Below, one piece after another: positions 43,238-51,400 of a DNA stretch of 64,000 nt. The translations under genes were made by a program, and so were the position numbers. The stretch's first letter is position 1; every line of letters begins with the position of its first letter. The notes under the pieces were generated by a model that saw only the letters and a list, made by a program, of their open reading frames with translations, made no database searches and had not been told where the DNA came from. This stretch comes from Candidatus Marinarcus aquaticus (lineage in GTDB: Bacteria; Campylobacterota; Campylobacteria; Campylobacterales; Arcobacteraceae): assembly GCF_004116335.1 (NCBI RefSeq), contig NZ_PDKN01000003.1, positions 124,001-188,000 on the forward strand. Direction: 5' to 3'.

Positions 43238-43855
43238 TTATAAGATGCATTTTTTGAGTTTTTTTCGTTTATCCCATCCCAATGTTTCTAACTCTGGGTT
43301 TTCTAAAAACATATCCGTATATCCCAAACACAAATATCCAACGAGTTTATACTCCTTGGATATGTTGAGTACTTTTTTCACTTTTTTAGGCTTTAAAATA
43401 CTGACCCATCCCAAGCCAATGTTCATACTTCGAGCCATCAACCACATATTGGTTATCGCACACACCACAGAGTACTCTCCGCTTCGTTTCATAAAAGTTT
43501 GTCCTAAGACTTCTTTTTTAGGCTTTTTGTAAAGCACGGCGATATTTAATGGAGCCTCTTTAATCCCTTCAAGTTTCAAGCGGTTATAAGTAGGTCGATC
43601 TTTGAATTTTTCTTTACTCTTCTCATAACTTTTTGAAAAGCAATCAAAGATTTTCTCTTTTCGTTTATTGTCTTTTATAATTATAAAACGCCAAGGCTGT
43701 GAGTAGCCTACAGAGGGGGCATGGTTGGCTGCATCTAATATCTTAAAAAGTTTTTTTTGAGAAATGGTTTTGTCAGTAAAGTGATTTCCACGAACATCTC
43801 GTCGTGAAAATATGATTTTACGAAGTGTCTTCGCCTCTTTTTTTCTAAATTTCAT
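43238..43855 (-). CDS. Nitroreductase family protein
   Basis: A 205-aa FMN-dependent nitroreductase-fold protein. RRDVRGNHFTDKTI near residues 18-31 is the FMN-phosphate region (usual RRSxRxF), NHAPSVGYSQPWRF (about 48-61) is the FMN ring motif seen also in BluB-like members, and GLGWVSIL the late motif. BluB, which makes the B12 lower ligand from FMN, shares APSVG-QPWRF, so a BluB-type role is possible. It follows the small NifX-like gene without a gap. Confidence 0.85.
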   Translation of the reverse strand: MKFRKKEAKTLRKIIFSRRDVRGNHFTDKTISQKKLFKILDAANHAPSVGYSQPWRFIIIKDNKRKEKIFDCFSKSYEKSKEKFKDRPTYNRLKLEGIKEAPLNIAVLYKKPKKEVLGQTFMKRSGEYSVVCAITNMWLMARSMNIGLGWVSILKPKKVKKVLNISKEYKLVGYLCLGYTDMFLENPELETLGWDKRKKLKKCIL

Positions 43856-44158
43856 CTAAACGTTTAAGTCGTGCAACTCTTTAAAAAGAAATGCTTCTAC
43901 AATCTCATCTATGCTTTTTTGTGTGGGTGCCACTAACACTGTAATGTTCTCTTCCATAAATGGCCAAACATACTCTTGTTCATTCTCTACAACCACGCAA
44001 TCAATCCATTCATCAATCTCATCACGTCGTTTAAAAAAACGAATATCTTTGATTTCCCCTTCATCTAACTCAATCAATGCCCAATCTTTGGTTTGATCCA
44101 GTGTGGTGATTAACGCTTCATGGCGTTTGTTAGAATTCATAGGTATTAAAATAAGCAT
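43856..44158 (-). CDS. Small alpha/beta protein, possibly NifX/dinitrogenase-cofactor-like fold
   Basis: A 100-aa protein beginning LILIPMNSNKRHEAL and continuing with WALIELDEGEIKDI, then a VVVEN strand, NITVLVAP and IDEIVEAFLFKELHDL. The order (strand, ligand loop, strand, helix, late beta-alpha) resembles the NifX/NafY fold of iron-molybdenum cofactor proteins, but it lacks their glycine motif, so this is a weak fold guess. It directly precedes the nitroreductase gene, so the two are co-transcribed. Function unknown. Confidence 0.55.
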   Translation of the reverse strand: MLILIPMNSNKRHEALITTLDQTKDWALIELDEGEIKDIRFFKRRDEIDEWIDCVVVENEQEYVWPFMEENITVLVAPTQKSIDEIVEAFLFKELHDLNV

Positions 44159-44205
44159 TACTGTCCTTTATATTACACAGATGTAAAAGAGTATTGTATC
44201 AAAAA

Positions 44206-45396
44206 TTACTCTTCACTTTGCTTGTAAAGTACATTTTTTGCCTCGCTAAAATCCAATTTAAACTCACTGCCTTGATTGAGTTGCGTCTCTAAATCAATTT
44301 TAATGCCATATTCACGGCAAACAGAGGCTACGATATCCAAGCCTAAGCCAAAGCCTCCTTCTTCGTTTGTGGCTCTGTTATAGCGTTTAAATATAGTCTC
44401 TTTTTTTGATGGCTCAATACCAATACCCTCATCTTTAACACTCAAAGTGCATCCTTGGAGTTCAATAAAGATGTTTTTTCGTTTTCGTGTATATTTTATG
44501 GCATTGGAAAGCAGGTTATTGACAATCATATTGGCACTTTGTCGGTCCATAAAGACTTCGCAACTGCTTAAGTTGGCATGCAGTGTAATGGACTTACTTT
44601 TGGCAATCTCATCAAAAAAGAGTATGTTCTCCTCAATTAAAAGTTTTAAATCAAACACCTCATCGTACTTTTTTAGAACATCTGAGTTAATATTAAACAG
44701 GAGTTTATCATAAGTGTGTTTGACATTTTTTGCACTGGCAGTGAGTTGATTGATGGTCTTTTCATCAACAAAATAGAGTTTTTTAAGTCGAGGAATTATC
44801 ATCATCATGGCAGTTATTGGGGTATTAAGCTCATGTGAACTGTCTTTAACAAAACGGTTGAGTTGTTCTGCTTTTTCTTTAACGGGTTTAAGTAAAATTC
44901 GACTGAGGATATAACCAATGACGGACATGATAACAAACCCCATCACAAATAAAAAGAGTACAAAATATTTCAGATGCAAAATATCATTCACGCCACTGGT
45001 ATCTTCAATGACAATATAACCAAAAGGAAGAGTGTTATCCGCCAGTTTAAGCACATGCAAACTTCGATTCTCTTGATGATGTGCTTGCTTTCGCAAATCG
45101 ACATCCAATGGATATAACAGTGTTGAGAAGAAAATGGAACCATCTTTATTTAACACCGCATAGTGTAAGTCATCTTTTCGTTCTTTAAACACATACGGTT
45201 TTTTATCCATGTGCATCTCTAAAATTTCAGATTTGACTCTCCATGCGGCTTGACTGGTTCGCATACTGCAATGAGCTTCAAGCATCGATTTTTCACGTTC
45301 AAAATACATCACGGCAATAATGGCCATGAAAATCGTTGAAGAGATAATATAAATAGACAGAAAGCTGATCAGTGCATTCTTCTCTTTTTTATTCAT
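44206..45396 (-). CDS. Sensor histidine kinase of the hvf operon
   Basis: A 396-aa membrane kinase: helix 1 at about 10-32, a periplasmic sensor loop of about 110 residues, helix 2 at about 143-165, HisKA with phospho-acceptor His188 in DSSHELNTPITA, and an HATPase domain with NNLLSNAIKYT, DEGIGI and GGFGLGLDIV. It overlaps the response regulator by 8 bp and is the last gene of a run that starts with hvfA. The paralogue at 16.9-18.0 kb is paired with the iron locus. The periplasmic loop has one Cys and several His (AHHQE) but no recognisable metal motif. Operon position suggests it senses copper or another stress handled by the RiPP; this is inference. Confidence 0.9.
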   Translation of the reverse strand: MNKKEKNALISFLSIYIISSTIFMAIIAVMYFEREKSMLEAHCSMRTSQAAWRVKSEILEMHMDKKPYVFKERKDDLHYAVLNKDGSIFFSTLLYPLDVDLRKQAHHQENRSLHVLKLADNTLPFGYIVIEDTSGVNDILHLKYFVLFLFVMGFVIMSVIGYILSRILLKPVKEKAEQLNRFVKDSSHELNTPITAMMMIIPRLKKLYFVDEKTINQLTASAKNVKHTYDKLLFNINSDVLKKYDEVFDLKLLIEENILFFDEIAKSKSITLHANLSSCEVFMDRQSANMIVNNLLSNAIKYTRKRKNIFIELQGCTLSVKDEGIGIEPSKKETIFKRYNRATNEEGGFGLGLDIVASVCREYGIKIDLETQLNQGSEFKLDFSEAKNVLYKQSEE

Positions 45397-46045
45397 AACA
45401 GTACCCTACTCCTCGTATGGTTCGAATGGAGTCTTTCCCCAATATTTTTCGTATGTTTTTAATATAGACTCGTATGGTAGTCTCACTGGGGATATCATCA
45501 AAATACCAAATATTTTGCACCAGTTCATCAAAGCCAACCACGCGCCCTTTTTGCAAAAAAAGATACTTTAAAATTTGACTCTCTTTATAAGAAATCTCAT
45601 ATGTAACCCTGCTTGAACCAATGAGATGCTTATTCATATCTAAGTAAAAACCACCCTTTAACTGTAATACATTTCTGTCTTCAATATTAAACCGTTTGGC
45701 TAAGTTTTTAATGCGTTGCGTCAACTCCTCTAAATCAAATGGCTTTTTGATGTAATCATCACAGCCAAAATCAAACCCTTTTTTCAGATGTTCGGTATCT
45801 TGATACGCCGTTATCATAATAATAGGCGTGGTAATGGCATACTCTCTGACTTGTTTTAAAAGTTTTAATCCAGAGAGTTTAGGCACATTGATATCAAAAA
45901 TAAAAAGGTCAAACTTCTCATTCTCAATATATGCTAAAGCCTCTTCACCATCTTCAGCTAAAGTCGTAATAAACCCTTGTTCATTCAAATGAGCAAAGGT
46001 TAAATCACTTAAAATGGCATCATCTTCTAAAAGCAATATCTTCAT
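45389..46045 (-). CDS. OmpR-family response regulator of the hvf operon
   Basis: A 218-aa regulator with receiver domain (phospho-acceptor D51 in FIFDINVP, Lys101 in GCDDYIKKPF) and winged-helix output domain ending TIRGVGYCYE. It starts 5 bp after hvfD and overlaps the kinase gene, so it is part of the hvfABCD transcript. A direct repeat with 11-bp period upstream of hvfA has the geometry bound by this regulator class, which would make the operon self-regulating. Confidence 0.92.
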   Translation of the reverse strand: MKILLLEDDAILSDLTFAHLNEQGFITTLAEDGEEALAYIENEKFDLFIFDINVPKLSGLKLLKQVREYAITTPIIMITAYQDTEHLKKGFDFGCDDYIKKPFDLEELTQRIKNLAKRFNIEDRNVLQLKGGFYLDMNKHLIGSSRVTYEISYKESQILKYLFLQKGRVVGFDELVQNIWYFDDIPSETTIRVYIKNIRKILGKDSIRTIRGVGYCYE

Positions 46046-46050
46046 ACAAC

Positions 46051-46479
46051 TTACCGTTTTTTAAACATCTGGTCCACACTGATTTTTCCTGCACCAAAGC
46101 TGACAAATATCATTAAAAAGACCATATAGTACAATGGAATCTCAAAACCATTATCACCTGCAGAAAAACCATTTGGCAAGTGTACAGTAAGAATTGCTAC
46201 AATCATCACCACAATTAAAGGAATGGATATGTACCGTGTCAATAATCCCAAACTTAAAAGTACGACCCCTGCCATTTCAGTTGTTGCTGCTAAGTACGCA
46301 TTGAGTAAAGGAAAAGGGATATTCAAGCTTTCAAACCAGTATCCCACACTTTGGATATCTTTCCATTTATTCATTGCAGGCTCATAAAACCCATACGCAA
46401 TCAATAAACGTGCAATTAACAACGATACACTTTGAAAATTTTCAAATACACATTGAGTGGACTCTTTTAATCGGAACAT
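46051..46479 (-). CDS. hvfD: HvfD-like DoxX family membrane protein
   Basis: A 142-aa DoxX-family protein with four membrane helices (about 17-33, 58-80, 84-104, 114-133). The first helix contains SLLIARLLIAYGFYEPAMNKW, typical of DoxX, and TTEMAGVVLLSLGL is the second-helix motif. In Haemophilus and other hvf loci a DoxX protein is the fourth gene after the precursor and maturation enzymes; its role is not settled. It overlaps hvfC by 1 bp. Confidence 0.85.
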   Translation of the reverse strand: MFRLKESTQCVFENFQSVSLLIARLLIAYGFYEPAMNKWKDIQSVGYWFESLNIPFPLLNAYLAATTEMAGVVLLSLGLLTRYISIPLIVVMIVAILTVHLPNGFSAGDNGFEIPLYYMVFLMIFVSFGAGKISVDQMFKKR

Positions 46480-47168
46480 TACTTATCCTTTATTGTCAAT
46501 ACCCCTAAAGCACATAACTCTTTGAGAGGTTTTTCAAGAAGTTCTTTGACCTCTTTATTTTTTAGCTTATATTTGTTCGAGATGGTTTTGAGTGCTGTTT
46601 TTATATTATACTCTTTTAACAGCTTAAGATACTCATACATAAATGCCGATATCTCTCTGTAAATCACCTGTTTTAAAACCACATCATAATAGACCAACAC
46701 AGGATACTTCCCTTTTTGTGTGAACTCTTTGGCATAGACTTTGTATTTGAGTTTTTTAATCCGTGCCAAGGTAGAGAGTTCATACGAATGGTTCCAGTCA
46801 AACGGGGAGGCTTCATGCTGTGAATAATCTTGCATGATAAGTTCTACTTCAATATATTCAAACCAGAGTAAATCTCTGATATACGGTACATCTGAAAATG
46901 CTTTGGGGTTCTTTTTCACAAACTTTCTGAACTCTTTTGGCAACTGCCAAATTAAATCAGTATGAGCACCACTTTTCATAAAAGCCTTGACCATTTTTTC
47001 AAAACGCTTTTTCTTAACAAGCGAAGTTAAGATGGGATTGGCGTTGCTCAATACTTCATTAAAACGGTGAAAAACCAATGCCTGATAGAGTTTTAAAGCA
47101 TTTTGTGAAGAGGCTTTTTTTTGAACAACCGTATCAAAAAAACCTTGTTGTACCTTTTTATCTTTCAT
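46479..47168 (-). CDS. hvfC: HvfC-like DUF2063 partner protein of the MNIO enzyme
   Basis: A 229-aa protein whose N-terminal half (about 1-90) has the DUF2063 pattern LKLYQALVFHRFNEVLSNANPILTS-type (helix, YR-x-N-like site, aL-x3-P) and the later PKEFRKFV segment. The C-terminal part (about 100-225) is a mixed domain ending in a winged-helix-like stretch. DUF2063 proteins bind the precursor leader and present it to the MNIO enzyme (HvfC/BufC/MbnC role). It overlaps hvfB by 4 bp and hvfD by 1 bp, fixing its role by context. Confidence 0.8.
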   Translation of the reverse strand: MKDKKVQQGFFDTVVQKKASSQNALKLYQALVFHRFNEVLSNANPILTSLVKKKRFEKMVKAFMKSGAHTDLIWQLPKEFRKFVKKNPKAFSDVPYIRDLLWFEYIEVELIMQDYSQHEASPFDWNHSYELSTLARIKKLKYKVYAKEFTQKGKYPVLVYYDVVLKQVIYREISAFMYEYLKLLKEYNIKTALKTISNKYKLKNKEVKELLEKPLKELCALGVLTIKDK

Positions 47169-47980
47169 GAAATGCTCCCATACAAAGATGATAACTTCTC
47201 ATACTCTCGTTTCATTGCTTTCAAGGAAGGAATATGGTTGTCTCGTTCAATCATCGTAGGCACTTTTCTTTTTTTGAGTGTGTGTTCAAGCAGATCCCAC
47301 ACCTCATCTTTGACTGCTTTTCCATGCGTATCGACTAAAAACCCTGACTCTTTATCATCATAATGCCCTGCAATGTGAATATAACTCACGGTGGACATAT
47401 CAAATTCATCAATAAAAGCTTTGGCATCATAGTTGTGATTGACACTGTTCACATAAACATTGTTCACGTCCAGCAAAAATTTTACCCCGCTTTTGTGTAT
47501 CAATTCATTTAAAAAATCAATCTCACTCATGGTTGCATGAGGCACATAATAGTAGGTTGCATTCTCTAAAATCAATTCACGCTGTAAGGCATCTTGAACA
47601 TATTTGATTCTATCACACAGCCTCTCTATCATGCTTTTTGTTAGAGGAAGCGGTAAAAGCTCATAACTGTGTGCATTTTGCATATTTGAAAAACTGATGT
47701 GTTCAGAGTACTCTTTGATATGGTAACAATCTAAAAAGTCTTTCATCTGTTTTAAAAACTTTTTGGATGGTTTCTTATCGGACCCAATGGACAGAGAAAC
47801 CCCATGAGCAATCGTTTTAGATGAGGATACAATCTCTTCAAAAGCCTCTTTATGATGATACGGCATATGAATCCAATTTTCAGGTGTAATCTCCCAAAAA
47901 TCAGGCTTAAAGCCTTGAGGTATCACCTCTTGAATAAACTCTCGTCGAAGTCCTAACCCACACCCTTGTAACTTGCTCAT
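47165..47980 (-). CDS. hvfB: HvfB-like multinuclear non-heme iron oxidase (MNIO, DUF692)
   Basis: A 271-aa TIM-barrel MNIO enzyme. Family motifs and probable iron ligands are visible: GLGLRREF at the start, HGVSLSIGS (His), YSEHISFS (Glu, His), a Glu in LENATYYYVP, LLDVNNVYVN (Asp, Asn), YIHIAGHYD (His), VDTHG (Asp, His) and MIERDNHIP (Glu). MNIOs oxidise Cys in ribosomal peptides; HvfB-type enzymes convert Cys in EGKCG-like motifs to oxazolone-thioamide. The frame is open to 48034 across hvfA's end, but AAAGGAG in front of the ATG at 47980 fixes the start. Coupled to hvfC by a 4-bp overlap. Confidence 0.9.
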   Translation of the reverse strand: MSKLQGCGLGLRREFIQEVIPQGFKPDFWEITPENWIHMPYHHKEAFEEIVSSSKTIAHGVSLSIGSDKKPSKKFLKQMKDFLDCYHIKEYSEHISFSNMQNAHSYELLPLPLTKSMIERLCDRIKYVQDALQRELILENATYYYVPHATMSEIDFLNELIHKSGVKFLLDVNNVYVNSVNHNYDAKAFIDEFDMSTVSYIHIAGHYDDKESGFLVDTHGKAVKDEVWDLLEHTLKKRKVPTMIERDNHIPSLKAMKREYEKLSSLYGSIS

Positions 47981-48002
47981 AGATTCTCCTTTTATGAAGT
48001 AA

Positions 48003-48290
48003 TTACTTACTTCCTCCACATTTACCTGCACCACATTTGCTGTCTGCTTGTTTTTCTACTGCTTTGTTTCCACCACATTTTGCATCAGACATTTTTTTAT
48101 CGAGTTTCTCTTGTGCTTTAGAAGATCCACATTTCCCATCTCCCATTTTATCTTCTACTTTTTTTCCTTTGTCCATAGAAGAACCACACTTCCCTGCACC
48201 ACAACGTGCATCTGAAGCCAATGCTCCTGTTGAACTCATCAAGGTTGTTCCTAATAAAACACCTGCTAATTTAACTGCTTTTTTACTCAT
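48003..48290 (-). CDS. hvfA: HvfA-like Cys-Gly RiPP precursor (exported)
   Basis: A 95-aa precursor with a Sec signal peptide (about 1-26, ending GALAS) and a core rich in Lys, Gly and Cys. All six cysteines (30, 35, 54, 72, 86, 91) are followed by Gly and five of them preceded by Lys, giving repeated AGKCG, DGKCG and DAKCG units like the EGKCG motifs that HvfB-type enzymes modify. It is directly followed (22 bp) by hvfB. The modified peptide is expected to bind copper(I) outside the cytoplasm, as for the Haemophilus hvf product and bufferins. Which cysteines are modified is unknown. Confidence 0.88.
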   Translation of the reverse strand: MSKKAVKLAGVLLGTTLMSSTGALASDARCGAGKCGSSMDKGKKVEDKMGDGKCGSSKAQEKLDKKMSDAKCGGNKAVEKQADSKCGAGKCGGSK

Positions 48291-48336
48291 CTTGAATCCT
48301 TTTGTTGATTTATCAATATGTTATGGTAATAACTTT

Positions 48337-48356
48337 TTGTTGGATAATTGTTGGAT
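48337..48356 (-). promoter_or_regulatory. Tandem direct repeat upstream of hvfA (putative OmpR-family site)
   Basis: On the plus strand TTGTTGGAT occurs at 48337-48345 and again at 48348-48356, an exact 9-mer with 11-bp period. It lies 47-66 bp upstream of the hvfA start, near where the -35 of the hvf promoter should be. The gap 48291-48453 also contains the promoter of the divergent small gene. Confidence 0.55.
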
Positions 48357-48453
48357 TGAGAAACATTTTACTTTTTTTTCTATAAATATCAACCATTTAA
48401 TCACTCATTAAAAGCACTATGTTACAATTTATCTGTTAAAAAAAGGACAGCTA

Positions 48454-48630
48454 ATGAATGAAAAAGAGATCAATGAATTTTTAGAGATGGTTAAACCAAT
48501 GCTTGCAGCACTTCCAAAAGAGGAAATCATGGAAAATATCAACAACATTCCTGGTATGAGTGATGAAGAGCGTGCATTGTTTATTGAAGCGATTTTAGCA
48601 CTCAAAGAGGAAGAGGAAGGAAAAGAGTAA
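48454..48630 (+). CDS. Small acidic helical protein (58 aa), function unknown
   Basis: An ATG at 48454 with Shine-Dalgarno AAAAGGA opens a 58-codon frame ending TAA at 48630. The product begins MNEKEINEFLEMVKPM and is acidic and mostly helical, ending in EEEEGKE, with no Cys and no membrane segment. A TACAAT -10 lies at 48423-48428. It is divergent from hvfA and ends in a terminator shared with asnB. Good start signal and natural composition support a real gene; no family recognised. Confidence 0.65.
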   Translation: MNEKEINEFLEMVKPMLAALPKEEIMENINNIPGMSDEERALFIEAILALKEEEEGKE

Positions 48631-48646
48631 AACTACATATAGTTTT
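48629..48646. terminator. Bidirectional terminator between the 58-aa gene and asnB
   Basis: AAAACTA (48629-48635) pairs with TAGTTTT (48640-48646); the plus strand continues TCTT and the minus strand CTCTTTTCC. It separates two convergent genes. Confidence 0.55.
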
Positions 48647-50414
48647 TCTTAAACCACCAACTAAAGACAAACAAGCTCCACAAATGCTGTTTGAACTTAC
48701 GATTTTTAGCTAACTCAAACAGATGTGTGACGTACTGTGCATTAAAAAAGCCTGTTTGCTCATTCACTTCTAAAATCAACTCCAAGATTTTATTGCCAAA
48801 ATGACCAAAAATCCACTCATTAAAAGGGGAGTTAAACCCTTTTTTGGTTCTTTGAATTATCTCTTGTGGAATATACTTTTGTGCAATTTGTTTGAGCAGA
48901 TATTTGTTGGTATTGCCTATTTTAAGGCAAGAATCCACCCCAAACATATAATCCACTAACCGATAGTCTAAAAATGGCGTTCGAACCTCTAAAGAGTTTG
49001 CCATACTCATTTTATCGACTTTAGAGAGCAGCCCTTGTCCCAACCAAATCTTTAAATCAATGTAACTCATCCAATCTACAGGGTCTTTTTTTGCTTTTTC
49101 ACTTTTGTAGTGAGGTACTTTTTTAAACAGTCGTTTCTTTTGAATATCGGTAAAAATCTCCCCAAAAGAGTTATAAAGATTCTTTTGTTTAATCACGCGT
49201 CTTAAATATTCACTCTCTTTGGTGTTGTTTTGAAGAGCTGTGATAATAGAGTCCATAAAAGCACTTTGTTCACTGCTTAAACTCTTTTCAAACGCATAAT
49301 ATTTTAAAAACTTGGCATAATTGTCATACCCTAAAAAGAGTTCATCACTGCCTTCTCCACTTAGTACCGTTTTAATGCCCGTTTTATGAATCTCTTTTGT
49401 CAATAAGTATAAAGGGACAGCCGCACTGTCTGCATGAGGCTCTTCAAGATGGTTCATCACGGTATCAAAACTCTCTATAAACTCTTTTTGTGAGATTTCA
49501 AGCGCATGATGATTGGAGCCAATATGTTTAGCAGTGATTTGTGCATACGGCAATTCACTGTAGGCTTTATAATCACTGTATCCCACACTAAAGGTGTTGA
49601 TTTTTCGTCCACTGATGTTTGTATACAAAGCAGAAATCAGGGATGAGTCGATTCCACCACTGAGCAGACTTCCCACTTCTACATCCGACGTCAATCGTGC
49701 TTCCACACTTTTAAAAAGCAGCTCTTCTATATCTTTAAGTGCTTGTGGTTCGCTTTTTGTTTTTTTATATGTATTGATTTTATAATACTTTTTGCTCTTT
49801 AACTCCCCTTTTTCAAGCACCATAAAACTGCCCGCTTCAAGCTTTTTAATATCTGAAAAAAAGGTATTGTCCTCAATGGGAACAAAGTATTGCAAGTATT
49901 GGCTCAGTGCTACTTTGTTGAGTTTAGGTGTGGTTCCTAAAAGTGTAATGATTGGTTTTATCATGCTTGAAAAGATAAATTTCCCTTCTTTAAAGCAATA
50001 AAACAGCGGTTTCTTTCCGTATCGGTCTCTGGCACAAAAATACTTTTGTTGTTTAATATCATAAATACAAAAAGCAAACATCCCATTAAGTTTGTTTAAA
50101 AAATCCTCTTGATACTTTTGATAGAGCCTTATAATCACTTCTGTATCTGAAGCGGTTTGACAGTGAAGTTGTTCCTCTTTAGTAAGTTCTTTATAGTTAT
50201 AAATCTCTCCATTAAATACGATAATGATGTCATCAAATATCATGGGTTGATTGGCTTCTTCATTTAAATCAATGATACTTAAACGCGTATGCCCAAAGAA
50301 GTTTTGCTCCACTTGTTTAAACGAAGAGAAATCTGGACCTCTGCGATGCAGTTGCTCAACCACCTTTTCAAATGGCGCAGCGCTTTGAAAGTTACACCCA
50401 ACGATACCACACAT
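48633..50414 (-). CDS. asnB: Asparagine synthase (glutamine-hydrolysing)
   Basis: A 593-aa AsnB-type amidotransferase. Cys2 of MCGIVGC is the glutaminase nucleophile; the N-terminal Ntn domain runs to about 190. The synthetase domain has the PP-loop LLSGGIDSSLIS (about 253-264) for ATP, followed by EGSDELFLGY. It converts Asp to Asn with Gln as ammonia donor; enzymes of this group also sit in surface-polysaccharide clusters, but no such genes are near. It overlaps the upstream AEC transporter by 1 bp (TGATG). Confidence 0.93.
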   Translation of the reverse strand: MCGIVGCNFQSAAPFEKVVEQLHRRGPDFSSFKQVEQNFFGHTRLSIIDLNEEANQPMIFDDIIIVFNGEIYNYKELTKEEQLHCQTASDTEVIIRLYQKYQEDFLNKLNGMFAFCIYDIKQQKYFCARDRYGKKPLFYCFKEGKFIFSSMIKPIITLLGTTPKLNKVALSQYLQYFVPIEDNTFFSDIKKLEAGSFMVLEKGELKSKKYYKINTYKKTKSEPQALKDIEELLFKSVEARLTSDVEVGSLLSGGIDSSLISALYTNISGRKINTFSVGYSDYKAYSELPYAQITAKHIGSNHHALEISQKEFIESFDTVMNHLEEPHADSAAVPLYLLTKEIHKTGIKTVLSGEGSDELFLGYDNYAKFLKYYAFEKSLSSEQSAFMDSIITALQNNTKESEYLRRVIKQKNLYNSFGEIFTDIQKKRLFKKVPHYKSEKAKKDPVDWMSYIDLKIWLGQGLLSKVDKMSMANSLEVRTPFLDYRLVDYMFGVDSCLKIGNTNKYLLKQIAQKYIPQEIIQRTKKGFNSPFNEWIFGHFGNKILELILEVNEQTGFFNAQYVTHLFELAKNRKFKQHLWSLFVFSWWFKKNYM

Positions 50415-51400
50415 CAGTGTGCTCCAAAAAAGTATTGAATCACTTCTAAATAGAAGTAAATCAAAGCAATAAAGGCAATGGAGGTAATAAGTATGGCCGT
50501 TGTTACATCATGTGGTCTGCAGTTATACAAAGCTGCTAAATTTACGTTGTTTACTGCTAAAGGTACCATGAGTTCCATGAGTAATATAGATGCCACATAG
50601 CCATCTAAGTTGGTCATTAACACCACACCCAATCCAACAATAGGCAATACCAATTGTTTTACAATGGTAATGTGTCCTGAAAGTTTCCAGTTGGTTGTTT
50701 TGACTTTGATTTCACTCAAATAAATACCAAAAATAATAAGTTGCATCACAATGGCCGTGTATGAACCCATCTCAAGAACTCTATTAAAGTGTTCATTAAT
50801 AGGCAGTTGGTAATAGTTAAATGCAACGGCAATGACGGAAAACCAAATGGCTGGGATTTTAAAAATCGATTTAAATGCTTGAGCAAATGAGAACTGCTCT
50901 TTTGCAAAAAAATAGACGCTGAAAATATAGATAAAAAAGACATTGGCAATGTTTAAAATACTCGTATAAGGTACACTGGCAACGCCAAACAGAGCAATAC
51001 CCAGAGGAATTCCTAAATTCCCTGTGTTTCCAACAAGTGAAGAAGCCAAGAAAACCGATTGATCTTTGCTGTCAGAAAATATCGATTTATAAACGAGTAA
51101 CATCAAACCCAAACAGATAAAAATAATGACAAAATACAAAACAGGCACAATGACAAATTCAAAGTTAAGTGGAGCTCGTGTTAAACCCCAGAAAATCAGT
51201 ATAGGTTGTAAAAAATAGAGATTAAGCAGTATAAAGCTTGTTTGGTCAATACGCTCTTTAAATGTTCGTTTGACAATAAAGCCAATAACAATAAAAAAAT
51301 AGATGGTGGCTACTGAGATAAGTGCTTCGATATTATGTCCTTTAAAGAGTGTTATTTTATCATAGAATAATAAAATATAGGATATATTATTTGCATGCAT
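50414..51400 (-). CDS. AEC (auxin efflux carrier) family transporter
   Basis: A membrane transporter with about ten helices, of the AEC family (bacterial members move malate, malonate or other small acids). NTGNLGIPLGIALFG (mid protein) and the LELMVPLAVNN region match the AEC repeats. Coordinates use the ATG at 51400, but the first 23 codons look non-family and overlap the divergent response-regulator start. AAAGGA followed 6 nt later by ATC at 51331 gives IEALISVATIYFF, the expected N-terminus (305 aa), so initiation at ATC is likely. Coupled to asnB. Confidence 0.85.
   Translation of the reverse strand: MHANNISYILLFYDKITLFKGHNIEALISVATIYFFIVIGFIVKRTFKERIDQTSFILLNLYFLQPILIFWGLTRAPLNFEFVIVPVLYFVIIFICLGLMLLVYKSIFSDSKDQSVFLASSLVGNTGNLGIPLGIALFGVASVPYTSILNIANVFFIYIFSVYFFAKEQFSFAQAFKSIFKIPAIWFSVIAVAFNYYQLPINEHFNRVLEMGSYTAIVMQLIIFGIYLSEIKVKTTNWKLSGHITIVKQLVLPIVGLGVVLMTNLDGYVASILLMELMVPLAVNNVNLAALYNCRPHDVTTAILITSIAFIALIYFYLEVIQYFFGAH

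Noticed and set aside
47981-48034. Longer hvfB start overlapping the hvfA end
   Set aside because: The extra 18 residues overlap hvfA and lack a ribosome-binding site, while AAAGGAG precedes the ATG at 47980 and the family N-terminus begins there.
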